Below are positions 23,094-35,564 of a stretch of 64,000 bases of DNA, piece by piece (within the stretch, counting starts at the first letter, position 1; every line of letters starts with the position of its first letter). Where the stretch lies: positions 24,606,471-24,670,470 of the forward strand of contig CM034244.1 in assembly GCA_019916065.1 (NCBI GenBank). Reading direction: 5' to 3'. The notes beneath the pieces are model-generated. The model saw nothing but the letters and a program-made list of their open reading frames with translations, searched no databases and was not told where the DNA came from. The position numbers and the translations under genes are program-made. Origin of the DNA: Vitellaria paradoxa. Taxonomy: Eukaryota; Streptophyta; Magnoliopsida; Ericales; Sapotaceae.

Positions 23094-25499
23094 ATAAATG
23101 ATCTTACAATTATGTCTATGAAATTGATTGCGTGAATAAGATCAGTATGTGTCTTTTAAGTTTTGAAATATTTGAATGAATGGAGTATGTTTGAATTTGA
23201 TAGTTGTTTATAACTTGAATCCTTAGCCATTATTTGATTCTTGCGAAATTCTTTAAAATTCATAGCAAGTTGAGAATGTGTTAAAGATGCTGTATTGAAG
23301 GCATAAATTTGTTTCTTTCTTCAACTCATATAATATCAAATACATAGTCAATTAAGATAGTACCTTTCCTAAGATTCTAGTGTAATGACTATCTTGGATT
23401 GACCTAAAATTTATTTGCCCATATGTTTATGTCCCAATTTTCAAATGGTGCAAGTCTTGAAGTTGTTATATCTCTCATTTTTCTTGTGATAAAAAGGGTT
23501 ACCATCTTACTCTCTGCAATAAATCAAAAGGAGCTTAGGAGAAAAAGAGATTAAAACAAGATGTGTGAAAACCATTATCACATTGCACTTAAGGTATTCT
23601 TCTTTGTTTTGGAGAGATAAGGATGATGTAAATCAATTTGTAGTGTCAATCTTTTCGATCTCAAAGTAGGAAAATCATTATCTTTTGTTGGAAAATTGAT
23701 TGGCTTGACTTCCATGTAGACATTACCAAGAAAATTTAAATGTGGAACTACAACTAGTATTATGTCTCGAGATATTGTTTGAGTAGATTATGAAACACTG
23801 ATGTGAAATTAATACTTCATCAGCTGTGCTACTCAATTTTCTATGTGTTTCTCAAAGAATTTGTTAAGGATATGGACAATGAGTCATTGATGAATTATGT
23901 TTATACATATCAAATTCTTATATGTTCTGAACAATTTGGTATTTTGGGACTTAATTGGCACATTTTGTATGTTTTTGAAGCTTAAGAATTTTTATAGTGT
24001 TAATTGTTGGGTACAAGAATAATTTTTCATTGTGATAATACTATTCTTAGGTATGTTTTTAGATGTGTTTTCTATGATAAACTGTGGCAGTTGCACTGCT
24101 GTGGGTGCTTTCTATAGCAAGTGTGTCACTCTATCTAGTCGTGGCGATAAGCTTCCACCTTCATGCTCACGACAACAATTATTCTAGGACTTTGGTGGTA
24201 TTCTCAGCCTAATCTCTGATTTTCATTAGACGCTCAGTTCACTTGATTTAATTTGGAAATTCTCTTAAGTGACCTCTTGGTAATTGATGTTAATTTCCTT
24301 GATATATGTGTGTAGTTTCTTCTATTCTTGCTCTAACAGATCACTGCTTGTCTCTTTCCATGGTAAACTTCATTTTATATTTTTTACTGTGGTCTCTTAT
24401 TCTCTACAGCTGGTTTAATGGCTAGCTGGGTTTGTATTATTGGTTCTAGAATCACAGTGGACATAGGCTATACATAGGTATACTCATTTATTCTCTCTCT
24501 TGTACAGCTATCATGACCAGAGTAATTGTTGCATCATTTGATATTTCTCCTTCCAATTCTCTACAATTCTTGTTCTTATTTTTTAGGATTAGTGGAGAAA
24601 AATCTGAGGTTCTTGTGTCATGGAGTACAAGTTTTGTATGATTTCATGGGGTAGCTACAGTGTTATGTATATATAATTTATTTAAATCTATTTCCATCTT
24701 AGCATTTATGTCAATTAGAGTGTCTTTAATGGTGGTGGCTCTTTTGCATGCATCCCTCAGCATTTATCATCCAACTTGCACTTAATTTTCTGATATATAC
24801 ATATTTTGTATTACATTGGTAATTAAGTGCCTTGAGTTGTTTTGTCGTGGCTCACGTGGGAGGATGTTTGCCTTTATTGCATTTATTGCACGTATCTTCT
24901 CTATTATGATGCATATGTGGTGAGATTGTTGGGCTTTGTCCATTGGGATGTAGGGTTTTTAATTCTTTACTCTTGAAAACTTAATCTGCATTGGCACTGA
25001 TTGAGCAAGAGTGCTCTTCTTTTTTTCTTGTTTGATTGAATATCTCTCCTTCAACATTGGCTCTTTAAATCTCTCTATGAGTGTTCTTCTTCTTATCTCA
25101 CACCTCTTAGCCTCGTAGCAATCAATTTCTTTATAGGTGTGTGCTTACTTTTCCACTTAAATCCCTCTTCCATTCTGTTTCATCAAAAACCCTTGTTTTA
25201 TTTGTGCTTATCCTATTTGCTCTTGTTTTACTTTGTTGTGTGAGTTCTAGAAACCCCAATCTCTATCTCTGAACCTCAACCATAGTAAAAACAAAGGGTC
25301 TCAAAGCTGCCATTACAAAAAAAGCAAACCCTTACAGCCAAGAAGAATAAACCTACAGTGAAAAGATAAATACCCCCCACTGGTTCAAAATCAAAAAAGA
25401 AATTCCCCTCCAAGGGTACCTCCACCTCATTTGCCTCTTCTCCACAAGCCTCAATTCTAGACAGGGTTTCTCCTTTATCATCTAATACATTTATCTCTT
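23094..25499. other. Spacer between copia pol and env-like ORF
   Basis: About 2.4 kb inside the Sirevirus-like element. It is T-rich with no recognisable domain; short frames such as 23803-23985 are not supported. Sireviruses with an env-like gene often have such a spacer. I see no further insertion or target duplication in it. Confidence 0.5.
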
Positions 25500-26760
25500 T
25501 ATCATTCTACCTTTTGTCACTACACTGTTTTGCTTAAACGGCAAGTAGAATTTTCTCATTTTGTGGCTAATTTTTCTTTTTTTTTTATTAAAGAGATCTT
25601 TACCAATAAGGCGTGGCTAGGTATTGGGTCTATTCAGGGTAATGCCTCGATTAAAATTATTCATTTTACACTAATATTCATCAAGTATCCCTTGAACTTG
25701 GTTGTTTTGATTCGATGGTCCATGGTGTCTCCATTCACATTTTTGTTGATGATTTGGCCACATTCCTCAAGATAAATAGAATGCCCTCATATGTTTACCT
25801 GTTGATCTATTGGCCTTACTATCCTCCTCTTTCTGAACATGCGATGCCTATGAGGGAAAATCCCAATCTTTAGTTCCCAAGAATGCTTTATAGGCAGAGT
25901 GACCTATCTGTTCATTTTCGCATCTTAAATCTGATTTGTGACTCTCTTCTTACCCTCACCAATCGGTCATCTGAAATTTCTAAGGAGAAGATCAAACTTT
26001 TATTCTACCTTACAAATGGTGTTTCCCTTAATTTGCCTTTTCTGATTCTCCAAACTATGTACAATGCTTTCACCCAAAAAAATTCTCATTTTGGTCATCC
26101 GTATCAGATTCTCATTGCCAATTTTTTGCAAGAGAAATTCAACATTGTTCAGAGAGTTGAGAAGACCTTGTTTCATCCTAATCCTCCTATTCAAACCTCC
26201 ATTTGTCGAACAATTGCTCAAAAGTAACCTGTCTAGTCACCGTTGGAAACTCTTGAGTCTGGCAGCATGCCATTTGCATTTTCTATGGGTGCCTTTCAAC
26301 AAGCGGCTATTTCCGTTTGTGTCTCACTTTCTAACCCAAGATTATGGCAACTACTCTGTTTCACACAATCATTCAGATCATTTTTCTGTTGTTGTCTTCA
26401 CTCTTATTGCTTTCACTGAACGTCTTGCTAAGCTTAAATGCTCTAATCAAGAGCTCAAAGACATTGTCCAAAATCAGATTGAAAGCTTGAAGACTCTGTC
26501 CAAGTTTAAATAGACACTCTACAATTGAATATGATGGAGCATATCACAACAACCACCAATTCTACCTTTAGGTGTGACAAACAAATTGAAAAGTATCTCT
26601 TCTGTGAAGCATCTGGCTAATCAAGCTTAAGCTAGTCTAGTTCACGTCGCTGACCAAGTGTTGGGCTTAGCCAATGATGTTGATGATCTTAATCGCACCA
26701 TTGTTCGTCTTGAGCAATTTTGTCGACAAGGTGCTCATCCTCTTCCTTACTGAAGTGTAT
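25500..26760 (+). pseudogene. env-like ORF of the Sirevirus-like element (plant transposon protein type)
   Basis: Two or three frames are pieced together. The first (25530-25775) has EFSHFVANFSFFFIKEIFTNKAW. The second (25883-26227) has ISKEKIKLLFYLTNGVSLNLPFLILQTMYNAF followed by HFGHPYQILIANFLQEKFNI. That pattern (Leu-rich helix, NLPFLI, GxPYxxLI) resembles the domain after pol in the Athila-like element (IDLPYHIW, GLPFGGLIIEIIQHF). Further decayed sequence runs on to about 26760. No membrane anchor is obvious. The function of the family is unknown. Confidence 0.6.
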
Positions 26761-26991
26761 TGCTTTTGTTAGTTATCTTGTTATCAGCCTTTAGTTTTTT
26801 TTTCTTCTGAATCGATCATCTTCTAGGATCGTCTCGGTTGAAATTGGCTGACATATTCTGTTTTTTATGATGAATGGCTATTGTTGGAAACAATTTGCTT
26901 TTAATGATGAATGACTATTTTTATTGTTTTTATGATGATTACCCTAATTTCTCTTCTTTGTCAATTCCTTACAAAAATGGGAGAACATGTT

Positions 26992-27304
26992 GAGGGGGAG
27001 TTATTGATATTGTGCATAAATGCTGTTGGTTATAGTCTTGCATGATCAAAGGGGAGTAATATGCATGTTTGAAGATTTGAGGGGGAGTGTTGAGCATTAT
27101 GATTTTATGATTTGAATTCTTATTTTGATTTATTAATGTGTTGAACATTGATTTGCTTCCTCAGCGTTTCAGTTTGATGTTTAAGACTTTTAGTTAAGTT
27201 AGTTTTTGTCAAGTCTTATGTTTGGTAGTCTTATGACATTTTCCTTTGTTTGTAATTTGGGGTTGGGGTGTCTGTTTCGTCTCAGAATTGCCAAAGAGGG
27301 AGCT
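26992..27304 (+). other. Repeated polypurine tracts before the 3' LTR
   Basis: GAGGGGGAG at 26992-27000, CAAAGGGGAG at 27047-27056 and GAGGGGGAG at 27079-27087 precede the LTR-adjacent tract AAAGAGGGAGCT at 27293-27304, which primes plus-strand DNA. Multiple PPT-like motifs upstream of the 3' LTR are a Sirevirus trait. Confidence 0.8.
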
Positions 27305-29798
27305 TGTAAGTGTCATATTTGTTAGTTTTTGAATTGGCAATATTCGAGCAAATATTTGTTTGTACTTTGCACTAAGTTAGTTTTTAGAAAATGTCACAAG
27401 TTAGTGTAAATGGTTCACTAATACAAGCCAAAGTGTGTTAATGTATCATATCAAAGGTTGAGAGAAGAACAGTTGAAAAAAAAGGATGTGCTTGTGCCTT
27501 GTTGAAGCCTTTGTTTATTGTCATCCTTTCCACCTTTGTTTGAAAAAGGGCATTCTGTTTAATAGTGTGTACATAGCGTGCTTTGCAATGAGCATGAGAA
27601 AGGAAGCTAGCACCTGCGAGCATTCCTTTGACACACGGAACATGACCGTCTCTAAATATTGCATCTAAACTAACCCTCGAGTGCAAGAGTGTACGGTGTA
27701 GTTTTAACTTGGTGAGACCTAGGTCGAATCCACAAGGAACCTACGTTTAGTTCTGGGTTGTAACAAAATGACTAACCCTAAATTCAATGAAATTCTGAAG
27801 TTTGATGAATGTTAAATTTCTAGGTTTTAAAAAATAAAAATAGTTCACTGCCAATTATTCAATTAGATGGAATTTAGAAAATATTTTGGACTCAACAAAA
27901 ATAATGAATAATGATGAATAACTCAATTAAAGATTTAATCAAGCAAGGAAAATACGTTCAAAAATTTAAAGCAAATAATTAATTGACTATGGGAATAATT
28001 CAAATAAGAATCACACTATTAAATAAGATTCTTGATTCAACTCTCAATTTCAGGTGGGTTAATCACTTCACAAAGTGATGTGCATGCAACTATTAACTAA
28101 AGTTCACGTAAAAGAACAAATAGATTGGAAGGATATCTTCGTTAAAAGTTCGTTATTTCCAAAAACCCAGTTTTATACTCTCGTTTAAGGTTATAAAATC
28201 GGAAAAATATTCTTTGATATTACTTGGGTTCAAACCAAATTTTACTTTGTTCAAAAATATCAACGCCAAGTTTTAATAGAAAACCCTTACCAGTGATTAC
28301 AGAAAATATAGTCAAGGGTTTCCATTTTCAAAAGTTTTTGAAACAAATAAATTATATCTGAAATAAGTAGATCCCTAAGCATAAGTTTTCACAAACCATG
28401 CTAAAGATCTACACACATCCCATTGTTTGTAATAACCCACCTTCCTTGATTCGTTGAATTAAGAAGAATGAGTTTACGCTAGCATGATTTCAAGATGCAT
28501 AATAATAAACAAATCATCAAACCAATCAATGAATCGAAAAGATAATATTATTAAATCAATAAATAAAAATACTACACTTCGAAACTGAATCCAATGCGAA
28601 ACAATGAATAATGAAAACCATTAAAACTCCTACGAATGCTCTACCAAGTTTTAAAAACATTCTCCACACATCAAATCACAATAAACTCTTTCTAAACATA
28701 TGAAAAGACGTAGAGTAAAAGTTGCCAACACGACCATACAATGTTAATATATATAGTGAAAGTCGAAAACCCTAAAAAAAACTGATGAAATCGCACTGTG
28801 TAACCCGCTGTGGTCTAGACCACTTGCCAGGGTTTCCAAACCATAGTATCCTCTCTTTAGTTTCTTCTTGCTTCTCCAGCTTAGCCTTTGACCTAGTCCA
28901 AACCACCCATGGGGGTGTCCGGACCACAGTGTCCTCTCCATTATCTGAATCGCTTTTATCACTGCTAATTATGATTATTTTATTATTTTTCCCACAATTT
29001 AGACAATAGACTCAATAATTGATAAAAATAACAAAACTCCTAAATTTATTACTTTAATGCATGAATTAAAGTCAAAATATGGAGTTTGCAATTACACTTT
29101 TCAAGTGTAATCAAAACATATGGGATTGCTTATCTAATGTGTGTCCAGTGTGCCTCATGAGCATGGATAGGGAAGCTCTGGCCCAAAAGCTGCTTCTCTT
29201 GTCACATAGATTTTTTAAAGACAGCTAAATGACTGATTTACTCCTCTTCTTTGATATAAAAAGCAAAAAAGTCTTTTCCCAACCATAAACTTTTTGACCT
29301 ATGAACATTTTGCCTACTATTTCAAGCAAAAATCTAAAAGGATGACAATGGGCTAACGGAATGTTCAGTCTTAAAGTGGTTTTGCATCTTCATCATCTAG
29401 CTCAGATCTATGGTGTGGAATCAGATTGGGGAAGCTATCTCATCAAGGATTAAAGGTGGATTTTTTTATAGGTTGAGGTAAGTTGTAGGTTTGTCTACTA
29501 AGTAAGGTTAAGAAGTATTATAGACAAGTAGGTCAATGGGTTTTGGTTGGAAAAACTTATAACACTTTCCTTTAAATACCTTGTAACCTCTTTTTATATA
29601 GTGAAGATTTCTAGTATGATCCACTCAAAAATCCAGGGTTATTTCTTCTTTGATTTCAAAGGAGTCCTTACTCTTGTCAACAAATCCTAGTGTATTTGTG
29701 GTGGGTGCTTTTGTTGAGTTAACTTTTACTCATAAATGGTTGTTAGCTTCCTGATTTACTGCTAATTTTAAATACTTGGAATTGGTTTGAGACTTTTG
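27305..29798 (+). repeat. 3' LTR of the Sirevirus-like element, split by a nested LTR
   Basis: Homologous to 13481-14505. The left arm is 27305-27642 and the right arm continues from about 29119. Its last bases (gactttTG) are mutated from the 5' LTR's gactttCA, and the flanking CCTTT duplication follows at 29799. Both arms carry many scattered substitutions relative to the 5' LTR. Confidence 0.9.
27643..29113 (-). mobile_element. Solo LTR, family S, copy 2 (TSD GAACA/AAACA)
   Basis: Plus-strand ends TGACCGTCTC and ...GTGTAATCA; on the minus strand it starts TGATTACACTTG, as in the other family S copies. It lies in the copia 3' LTR, where the 5' LTR has uninterrupted ggaacacatggg. Flanks GAACA (27638-27642) and AAACA (29114-29118) differ at one base. 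The minus strand has a TATA-like CTATATATATTA (28745-28756) and the R/U5 motif near its end (gacctaggtctcaccaagtt, then ttgcactcgaggg). No internal region, so a solo LTR of 1471 bp. Confidence 0.85.
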
Positions 29799-31999
29799 CC
29801 TTTTTTATTGATTTAATCAAATAAAAAATAAAAAAAATATTTATTTTTATTGATTAAATCAATAAATTAATTATTTTATCCTTCATTGTTGATTATAATG
29901 TTCACGTTATGGATGATATAGTGGTCACAACAGTAATCCAATCTACGGATATGGATATTAGATTTATGTTTATTTTTAACTATAATATTAATATTATGAT
30001 GATATTAGATGTTCACCATAGTGTTTGAATTTATTATTATGAATATTAGAATATTGAATTTTACATTCATACCATGCATGTTATGGTTATCCACATGCCC
30101 AAATATGATACTAAATGTTAGGCCTATTAATAATTTATAATATTATGGGTATTATTATTTATTTAGTTACATATAATTATGTGAGAATCTAGATTTCTAT
30201 ATTTATATGTTATACTAGAAAAATGCACATGCGTTGCACGTATATGTTTATTCTTTTATGCATCTAAATTTACAAAATAAGCTAACAATGAAAAAAATTA
30301 TTATTTTTAAAAAATAAACCTACATTAGAATCTTTATATCTTTTTTATGTTGAGTTGTGATGTTGAGTTGTGTTATAGCTTCATTAATATCTTCAGATGA
30401 AATGTCCATTTCTTCCACTTTGTCATCTTCCTCATCTGTGCTATTGATTCTATTTTTATATATTCTTGCCATTAACAACTTTGTACCATTTATTCATTAT
30501 GCTAATTCTAGAATTTTTAAGAGTACAAACCTGTTTTCAAATTAAAATAGGCTTTACTAATATAAGACTTGACTTTTTGAACAATCATTTTCACAAGATT
30601 GATGTTTACAATCCTCAGTGCTTCAAGTTTACTAAGAACATGGGTCTACATTTCTACTTTTTAAACATGCACAGGTAATGGTCTTTGAAATGGTTTTATT
30701 TACTACTCCTATCCAATTTCTTCAAATAAATTAAAATTTTCATTAACTTTGTACTAAAATTAAATTCAAGTTAATTAACGTCCAAAATTGAAGAAACAAA
30801 GCAGCAACTGCATCAGATTACCCACCAAACCAATATAAAATGCATATGCCAATTGTTCAACATCCATAGAAACACATCACATCAATATTGTTTTGGTTAA
30901 ATTTTTTGTTCTACTTATCATTTTACCATGATTTTAGAAATAAAAATTATATTCTACATTAGCTCTATAGTAGAAGTTAGCAAAGAACAAGTAGTAAAAA
31001 GAACAATATAGTAGGATAACATCACAATTGTATTATACACTACAGTGCATAATAGCACTGCATAGCTCCATCTTCTAACCCAGCAGCATCCCAAATTATA
31101 CAAGGGCAATAGAATATTAATCTATCAAGAACCAGTAAGTCAGCCTCGCTGTGAAAAAACTAGAAAGTTAGTCTCACTATGCAAGAACTACCAAGTTAGT
31201 ATCAGGAAATTGCCAACTAGCACTGCTTCAACTCATTCTTTATGTAGTTCCACAATTGAGGGTTACCACAAAAAAAAAAAAAGAAAGAAAAATTGAAATT
31301 AATATATGACTAGAAGGTTCTACTGAAAAAGTTACACAAGAACTTACTATTACTTTCCATCTATATCTATAGATTGAATGTTAGTGCATTTAGAATATAG
31401 AGAAGGGGCGTAATTGATCTCTCGTGCATAAACATTGAGATATAGCAAAAGCAAAAGGTAACTGAAAAAAAAAAAAAAAGACATTTCATACCATTGAGAT
31501 ATAGCAAGTATCACCTATATCAAACCACACAATTCAAAAGGATATTAAGGTAAAAACTTATTCTATCTTTCTGTCATTGTATCAGTAAAGTGTGCACTTC
31601 TTATTTCATCGATCACAATTCTAATATAACTTTCCCATGGCATGCAAAAGACCTTTTTGACACCAAGTAAAAAATATGTAAAAAAAAAAAAATGTTAAAA
31701 ACAATTGTGGCTTTCATACTTCGTGGCTGTACATTCAATGAGAACATGCTTTCTCTTCAAAGTAATGGTAGAATGAGCACCATTGATAATTAAAGGTAAT
31801 GATAAAATAATTTTATAGAAAGAATACAATTCTTTATAATCAGCTTATTATTCTCATCACCATTGGGCCAATCTTGATTAGGATAATTGCAAGATGGAAC
31901 ATGAAAAAGTAGTTAAAAGTGGTAAAGTTCCATAAGATGTAAGAGAAGTTGGAATTAATTTAGTATAATAGTTGATAATGTAAGAGAGTCATAGACACT
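29799..31999. other. AT-rich non-coding flank right of the Sirevirus
   Basis: This is the continuation of the pre-insertion DNA. Apart from a short GTGCGTTGCACG-type palindrome near 30226-30241, I recognise nothing. A weak minus-strand frame around 30340-30460 is acidic (STDEEDDKVEEMD) but has no identifiable domain. Confidence 0.5.
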
Positions 32000-33870
32000 A
32001 AGCAACAAGTTCAAACATATTTTTAAATAAATGAAATTAAGAAAAAGTATCAAAGAGGATAACTGCTACAAATGCCAAAAACAAAAAAATAACCTATTTT
32101 CCTTTATCCAGAGAATGGTGTTAGCCCTAGAAGTCTCAATGATGTGCTTATTGTCAAGATAAGGTCCCTAGCGAAATTTGTTCTTTTTGGGCTCAAGTAT
32201 TATCCAATCTGGTTGCTGGTATAGGCATCAGAGGATATATCACTTATTCTCTACCTTTTTTGCAACAATACTTGGGCAAAGTAATGAACATTCCCTGATA
32301 CATACGTAGGTTAGGGTTTAAAGCCTTTTTCTTTACTCTTTCAACCTATTTTTCTTGCTCTCAATGGTTGAGGTTCGCTCCAATTCCTAAACCCAAGATC
32401 CCTCTTTTAAATTCTACAAGCTCAGTCATGTCTTACTAGTTTTTGCCTAGCCCTCTATCTGGGCGAAACCTCATTCTTTTGTAAACCCTTTCAAGTTGAG
32501 GGAATTTTTCTCATTTTCTTTTGTACTAAGTAGGGTAGCCTTCTGTGTTTAGTTTTTCAACATCGCCATCAGACATCGGCTTGCGGATAAAGCTATTAAT
32601 CTCTGATGCAGATTGTGAAGCATAGGCTTAGGCTGGATTGATCGGGGCAAATTCCTAAATGTCAAGGAGTTGATGCTTTCCTGTGAGGACTCGAGGGTTG
32701 AAAAAGCGTACTTCTCCTAGATCTTTGTTGAAGCTAGCAAGTTGCTTTAAGTTCTGTAGTCTAATTGATAAGGAGAGAAGAGTATCTCATCTTGGCTAAA
32801 GTGGCTTCCCTATAATGGTCAAGGGACATCCTTCCAAGTAATAGGATACCTTGGGCTTGGAAGGGCATCTATGGAAGGTGGATCTGAGGATTCTGACTTT
32901 GTACAGATCACCGTCATTTTTTAATAGTCAAAGAGAGAGATTGGCTGATGCAGCATGGGGCTTGCTGATTGTTGTGCTGATTTTATTGGGGCCCAAGGTA
33001 TGTCAATCCTCTGGCTAATTACTAATAGAGTATAGTGGGATGGATGAGCAGCAAGGTTAGTAAAGCGAGCATTGTGGAAGGCCGGTTTGAGTTGGTTTGA
33101 GATTGGATTAGCAAGTATATGAGAGCTGTGATTTGAGATTGGTAGTTGAGGTGTAAAGCTAGTTGTTTCAATGTTATGGGAATGGTTGGTTGAGGCTCCT
33201 TTATCGATGGTGGCGATGAGATCTAGCATTAAATAAAGGTTGGTGGATAGAATTCTAACAATCGTCCCCTCATCTTCTACCAAGCAGGATAGGTCCAACA
33301 CTTCCTCTGATAAGGTGATGTCGACTTTAGCTTGATCTAGCACTGGGTCAGCATTGACATTTGGAGGTGCTAGAGCTTGTAATGCTATCAACTCGTACAT
33401 ATATATGTCAAGGAGAATTTTCAGAGCCTTTTTACTATTCTAGATCCTCTAAGCTAACGCTAATTCTGTTGATGTGAATGGCAAAGGCAGATGAGCTCGT
33501 ATGTGAGCAAGTAATATTTGGCTATATAGAGAGATGGGAATATAGGCTAGTGATCAGTTGAGAGCTAAAGTCAGGGTGGCAATTTGTTGGTCACTTAGAA
33601 AAAAGGTTTGAGGGTTTAGTAAGAATGTTGTCATTCTTGAGATGATGGCAAGTAGGTTTCCAAAGAATGATGAAAATAATGTGCTTGGCAGACCACTTGT
33701 AGTAGAGGTGGTTATAGTTGAAGGGATGTCAGAAGTGATTTTATTAGGAGTGAGGTCAGCAATGAAACCTGGGACTAGTTATAGCTAGCTTGTTCCTTCT
33801 GATGTAGTTGTGACAGGTGCTTAAACTCCAAAGGTAATAATAGTGACTGCTTCAGATGAGGATGCCATTT
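32000..33870 (-). pseudogene. Decayed gag/ORF1-like retroelement gene (uncertain)
   Basis: From an ATG at about 33870 the minus strand reads MASSSEAVTII, a Thr/Ser-rich segment, then LSDQQIATLTLALN and the longest surviving frame (33400-32921), MYELIALQALAPPNVNADP. After a stop it continues as YPITWKDVP-like and QDEILF-like sequence with many breaks. Composition resembles a retrotransposon structural protein, and it lies about 1.7 kb downstream of a minus-strand long LTR (copy 1), as a gag or ORF1 would. I recognise no catalytic motif or zinc knuckle. Assignment to that element is inference. Confidence 0.35.
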
Positions 33871-35564
33871 TTTTGGCTCTGGATCTAGTGTTGATAGAAG
33901 AGCGTTGAAGATTATGAGCAGAGCGAATGGTATTGATAGTACCTATTATAAAAATGAAAGTTTATTAAAAATGATTTTGATTGGAATTTTATTTGATTTT
34001 ATTTATAGGGTCATCCTTGTTACGAGGGAAAAATGATGAGAATAATATGAATTGTTACAAAGAGATTGTCACAGAAGCCCTTGTTTTATTACCTTGTCCC
34101 ATTCAAATTTGTCATTGGAAAAACTATTACAAATAAATGAATTGAATGAATTAAAATGAGCATTCACTTTGTAAAATGTAGTTAATACTTTTACATTGCA
34201 GAATCAAAATGAAATAAAAATCCTATCTACTCTTTGAGTCTTCGAACATCATTCTTGATCTTTAATTGTCTAGCTAGGTGGAACTTTCTCTTTATTTGAA
34301 TGGGTGCTCCTTATTGACTCAACTAAGTTTTTATCTTTGTATATTTTAGTTCATATCTACCAGAATATTGATAGAGTTTTAGGTTGAAACTTTGATGAAT
34401 TTGTAGTGTGAAGTTTAATAAAAATCCCACCTTAAATCCAATAAAGTTTCAATTTGAAACTGTTGCAGATTTTTGGGCAGGGTTTTGACAAAACTGTAAA
34501 TTTGAATAGAAATTTGGAGAAACTCTAACCTGGGATTTCTATCCCAAATCCAGAGCTTCAAGTTGAAACTGTGACTAGATTTGAAGATGAAAACTCTAAG
34601 GATTGTTTCTTAAAATTTCTGCCTAGGTTTAGTGATTCTACCTAATCTCAAACTCAAATCTGACAGAGTTTTGGGTCGAGACTTTTGATAGTTTTGAGGC
34701 GAGATTTGATAAAATATTGGTTTTGGACTAGGATATGCATTAACTTTAAGTTAGCAAGTAAATGTAGGGCAAAACTTGGACATAAGTGGTAATCTCTTTG
34801 TTTTATTAAAATAGTGAACCTCAAAGGTTTGCTATGCTTGAATGAATGGCCTATCTGAGACAACAATGAGTTGTCTCCTCTATTATGTCTAGATAAATGT
34901 ATGTTGAATGTAATCACAAGGAACAAACGAGTTAGCACTATTCTCTCCAATGTTTTTATAAAAATTAGATTATGCAAGGCTCTAGCCTATAGCTTGACTA
35001 TATATGGCATGAGGCTGATAGTTTAACTTAATGCATCCTAGAAGGTTACCAGCCATTGGATCTTCAAACCTATAGTTTCCTAAATAAAACCTTCTCAAGT
35101 TGGTGATTCATTCGGAAAGAAGTTTGGTATGCTTGTCAAGAGGACTTCATGCATAGTCACAACCTTAAAGGACCTACTAACCTCCCTCAACAAACTTAAG
35201 AATAATAGAGGTTATACAGAATACGCTCAATGAAGTGCACAGTGTGTGATTTAGGAAAGACTGAGTTTATGACAGATAGGGAAAGTAGTAAAGCATTCAC
35301 CCTGTTTATTTATACATTTTACAAAACAAAGCATGATATATACATACACATAGTTTTATTTGCATTAAATGGGTTAGTTATGCATCATAAATGAAATAGT
35401 AAAATTTTTACATCCTGGTGGAAAATGAGGTGCATGCTTTGATTAGATAAACTAGAGAATATGGTGTAAGATAACGACTATGAAGAGGGGAAATTGGGGT
35501 TGAACCCTCGAAGCAGGAGATGGGTCCCCAAGCGAAGTTACCACCTATTAGGACTTGCTTCGCA
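33871..35564. other. Leader-like non-coding DNA with degenerate repeats
   Basis: No gene seen. At about 34365-34730 are degenerate units of roughly 100 bp built on 'gtttcaatttgaaactgttg' and 'tttgaagatgaaaactc' phrases. If copy 1 to the right is a 5' LTR on the minus strand, this would be the untranslated leader of that element. Confidence 0.4.

Larger units (their letters stand above)
13481..29798 (+). mobile_element. Sirevirus-like Ty1/copia retrotransposon with three nested insertions (TSD CCTTT)
   Basis: Two LTRs in direct orientation bound it, with CCTTT on both sides (13476-13480 and 29799-29803). Inside are an initiator-Met-type PBS, gag with two degenerate zinc knuckles and a coiled coil, then protease, integrase, RT and RNase H in Ty1/copia order, then a downstream env-like ORF and several GGGGGAG polypurine motifs. 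The last three traits are Sirevirus hallmarks. Removing the nested SINE, the 3-kb LTR, the 1.5-kb LTR and their duplications leaves about 11.6 kb, within the Sirevirus range. All coding parts are interrupted. Confidence 0.9.

Noticed and set aside
25530..26513. A host membrane protein suggested by Phe/Leu-rich frames
   Set aside because: The frames lie between copia pol and its PPT and match the env-like pattern of that element; the hydrophobic look comes from T-rich sequence.
32000..33400. A host gene at the 159-codon minus-strand ORF
   Set aside because: Upstream and downstream sequence continues in broken frames with retroelement-like composition and no recognisable host domain; kept only as a low-confidence gag/ORF1 remnant.
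35490..35560. tRNA gene or SINE suggested by 'gggttgaaccctcgaagcagg'
   Set aside because: No A box, no anticodon or acceptor stem can be folded, and the context is the leader side of a long LTR.
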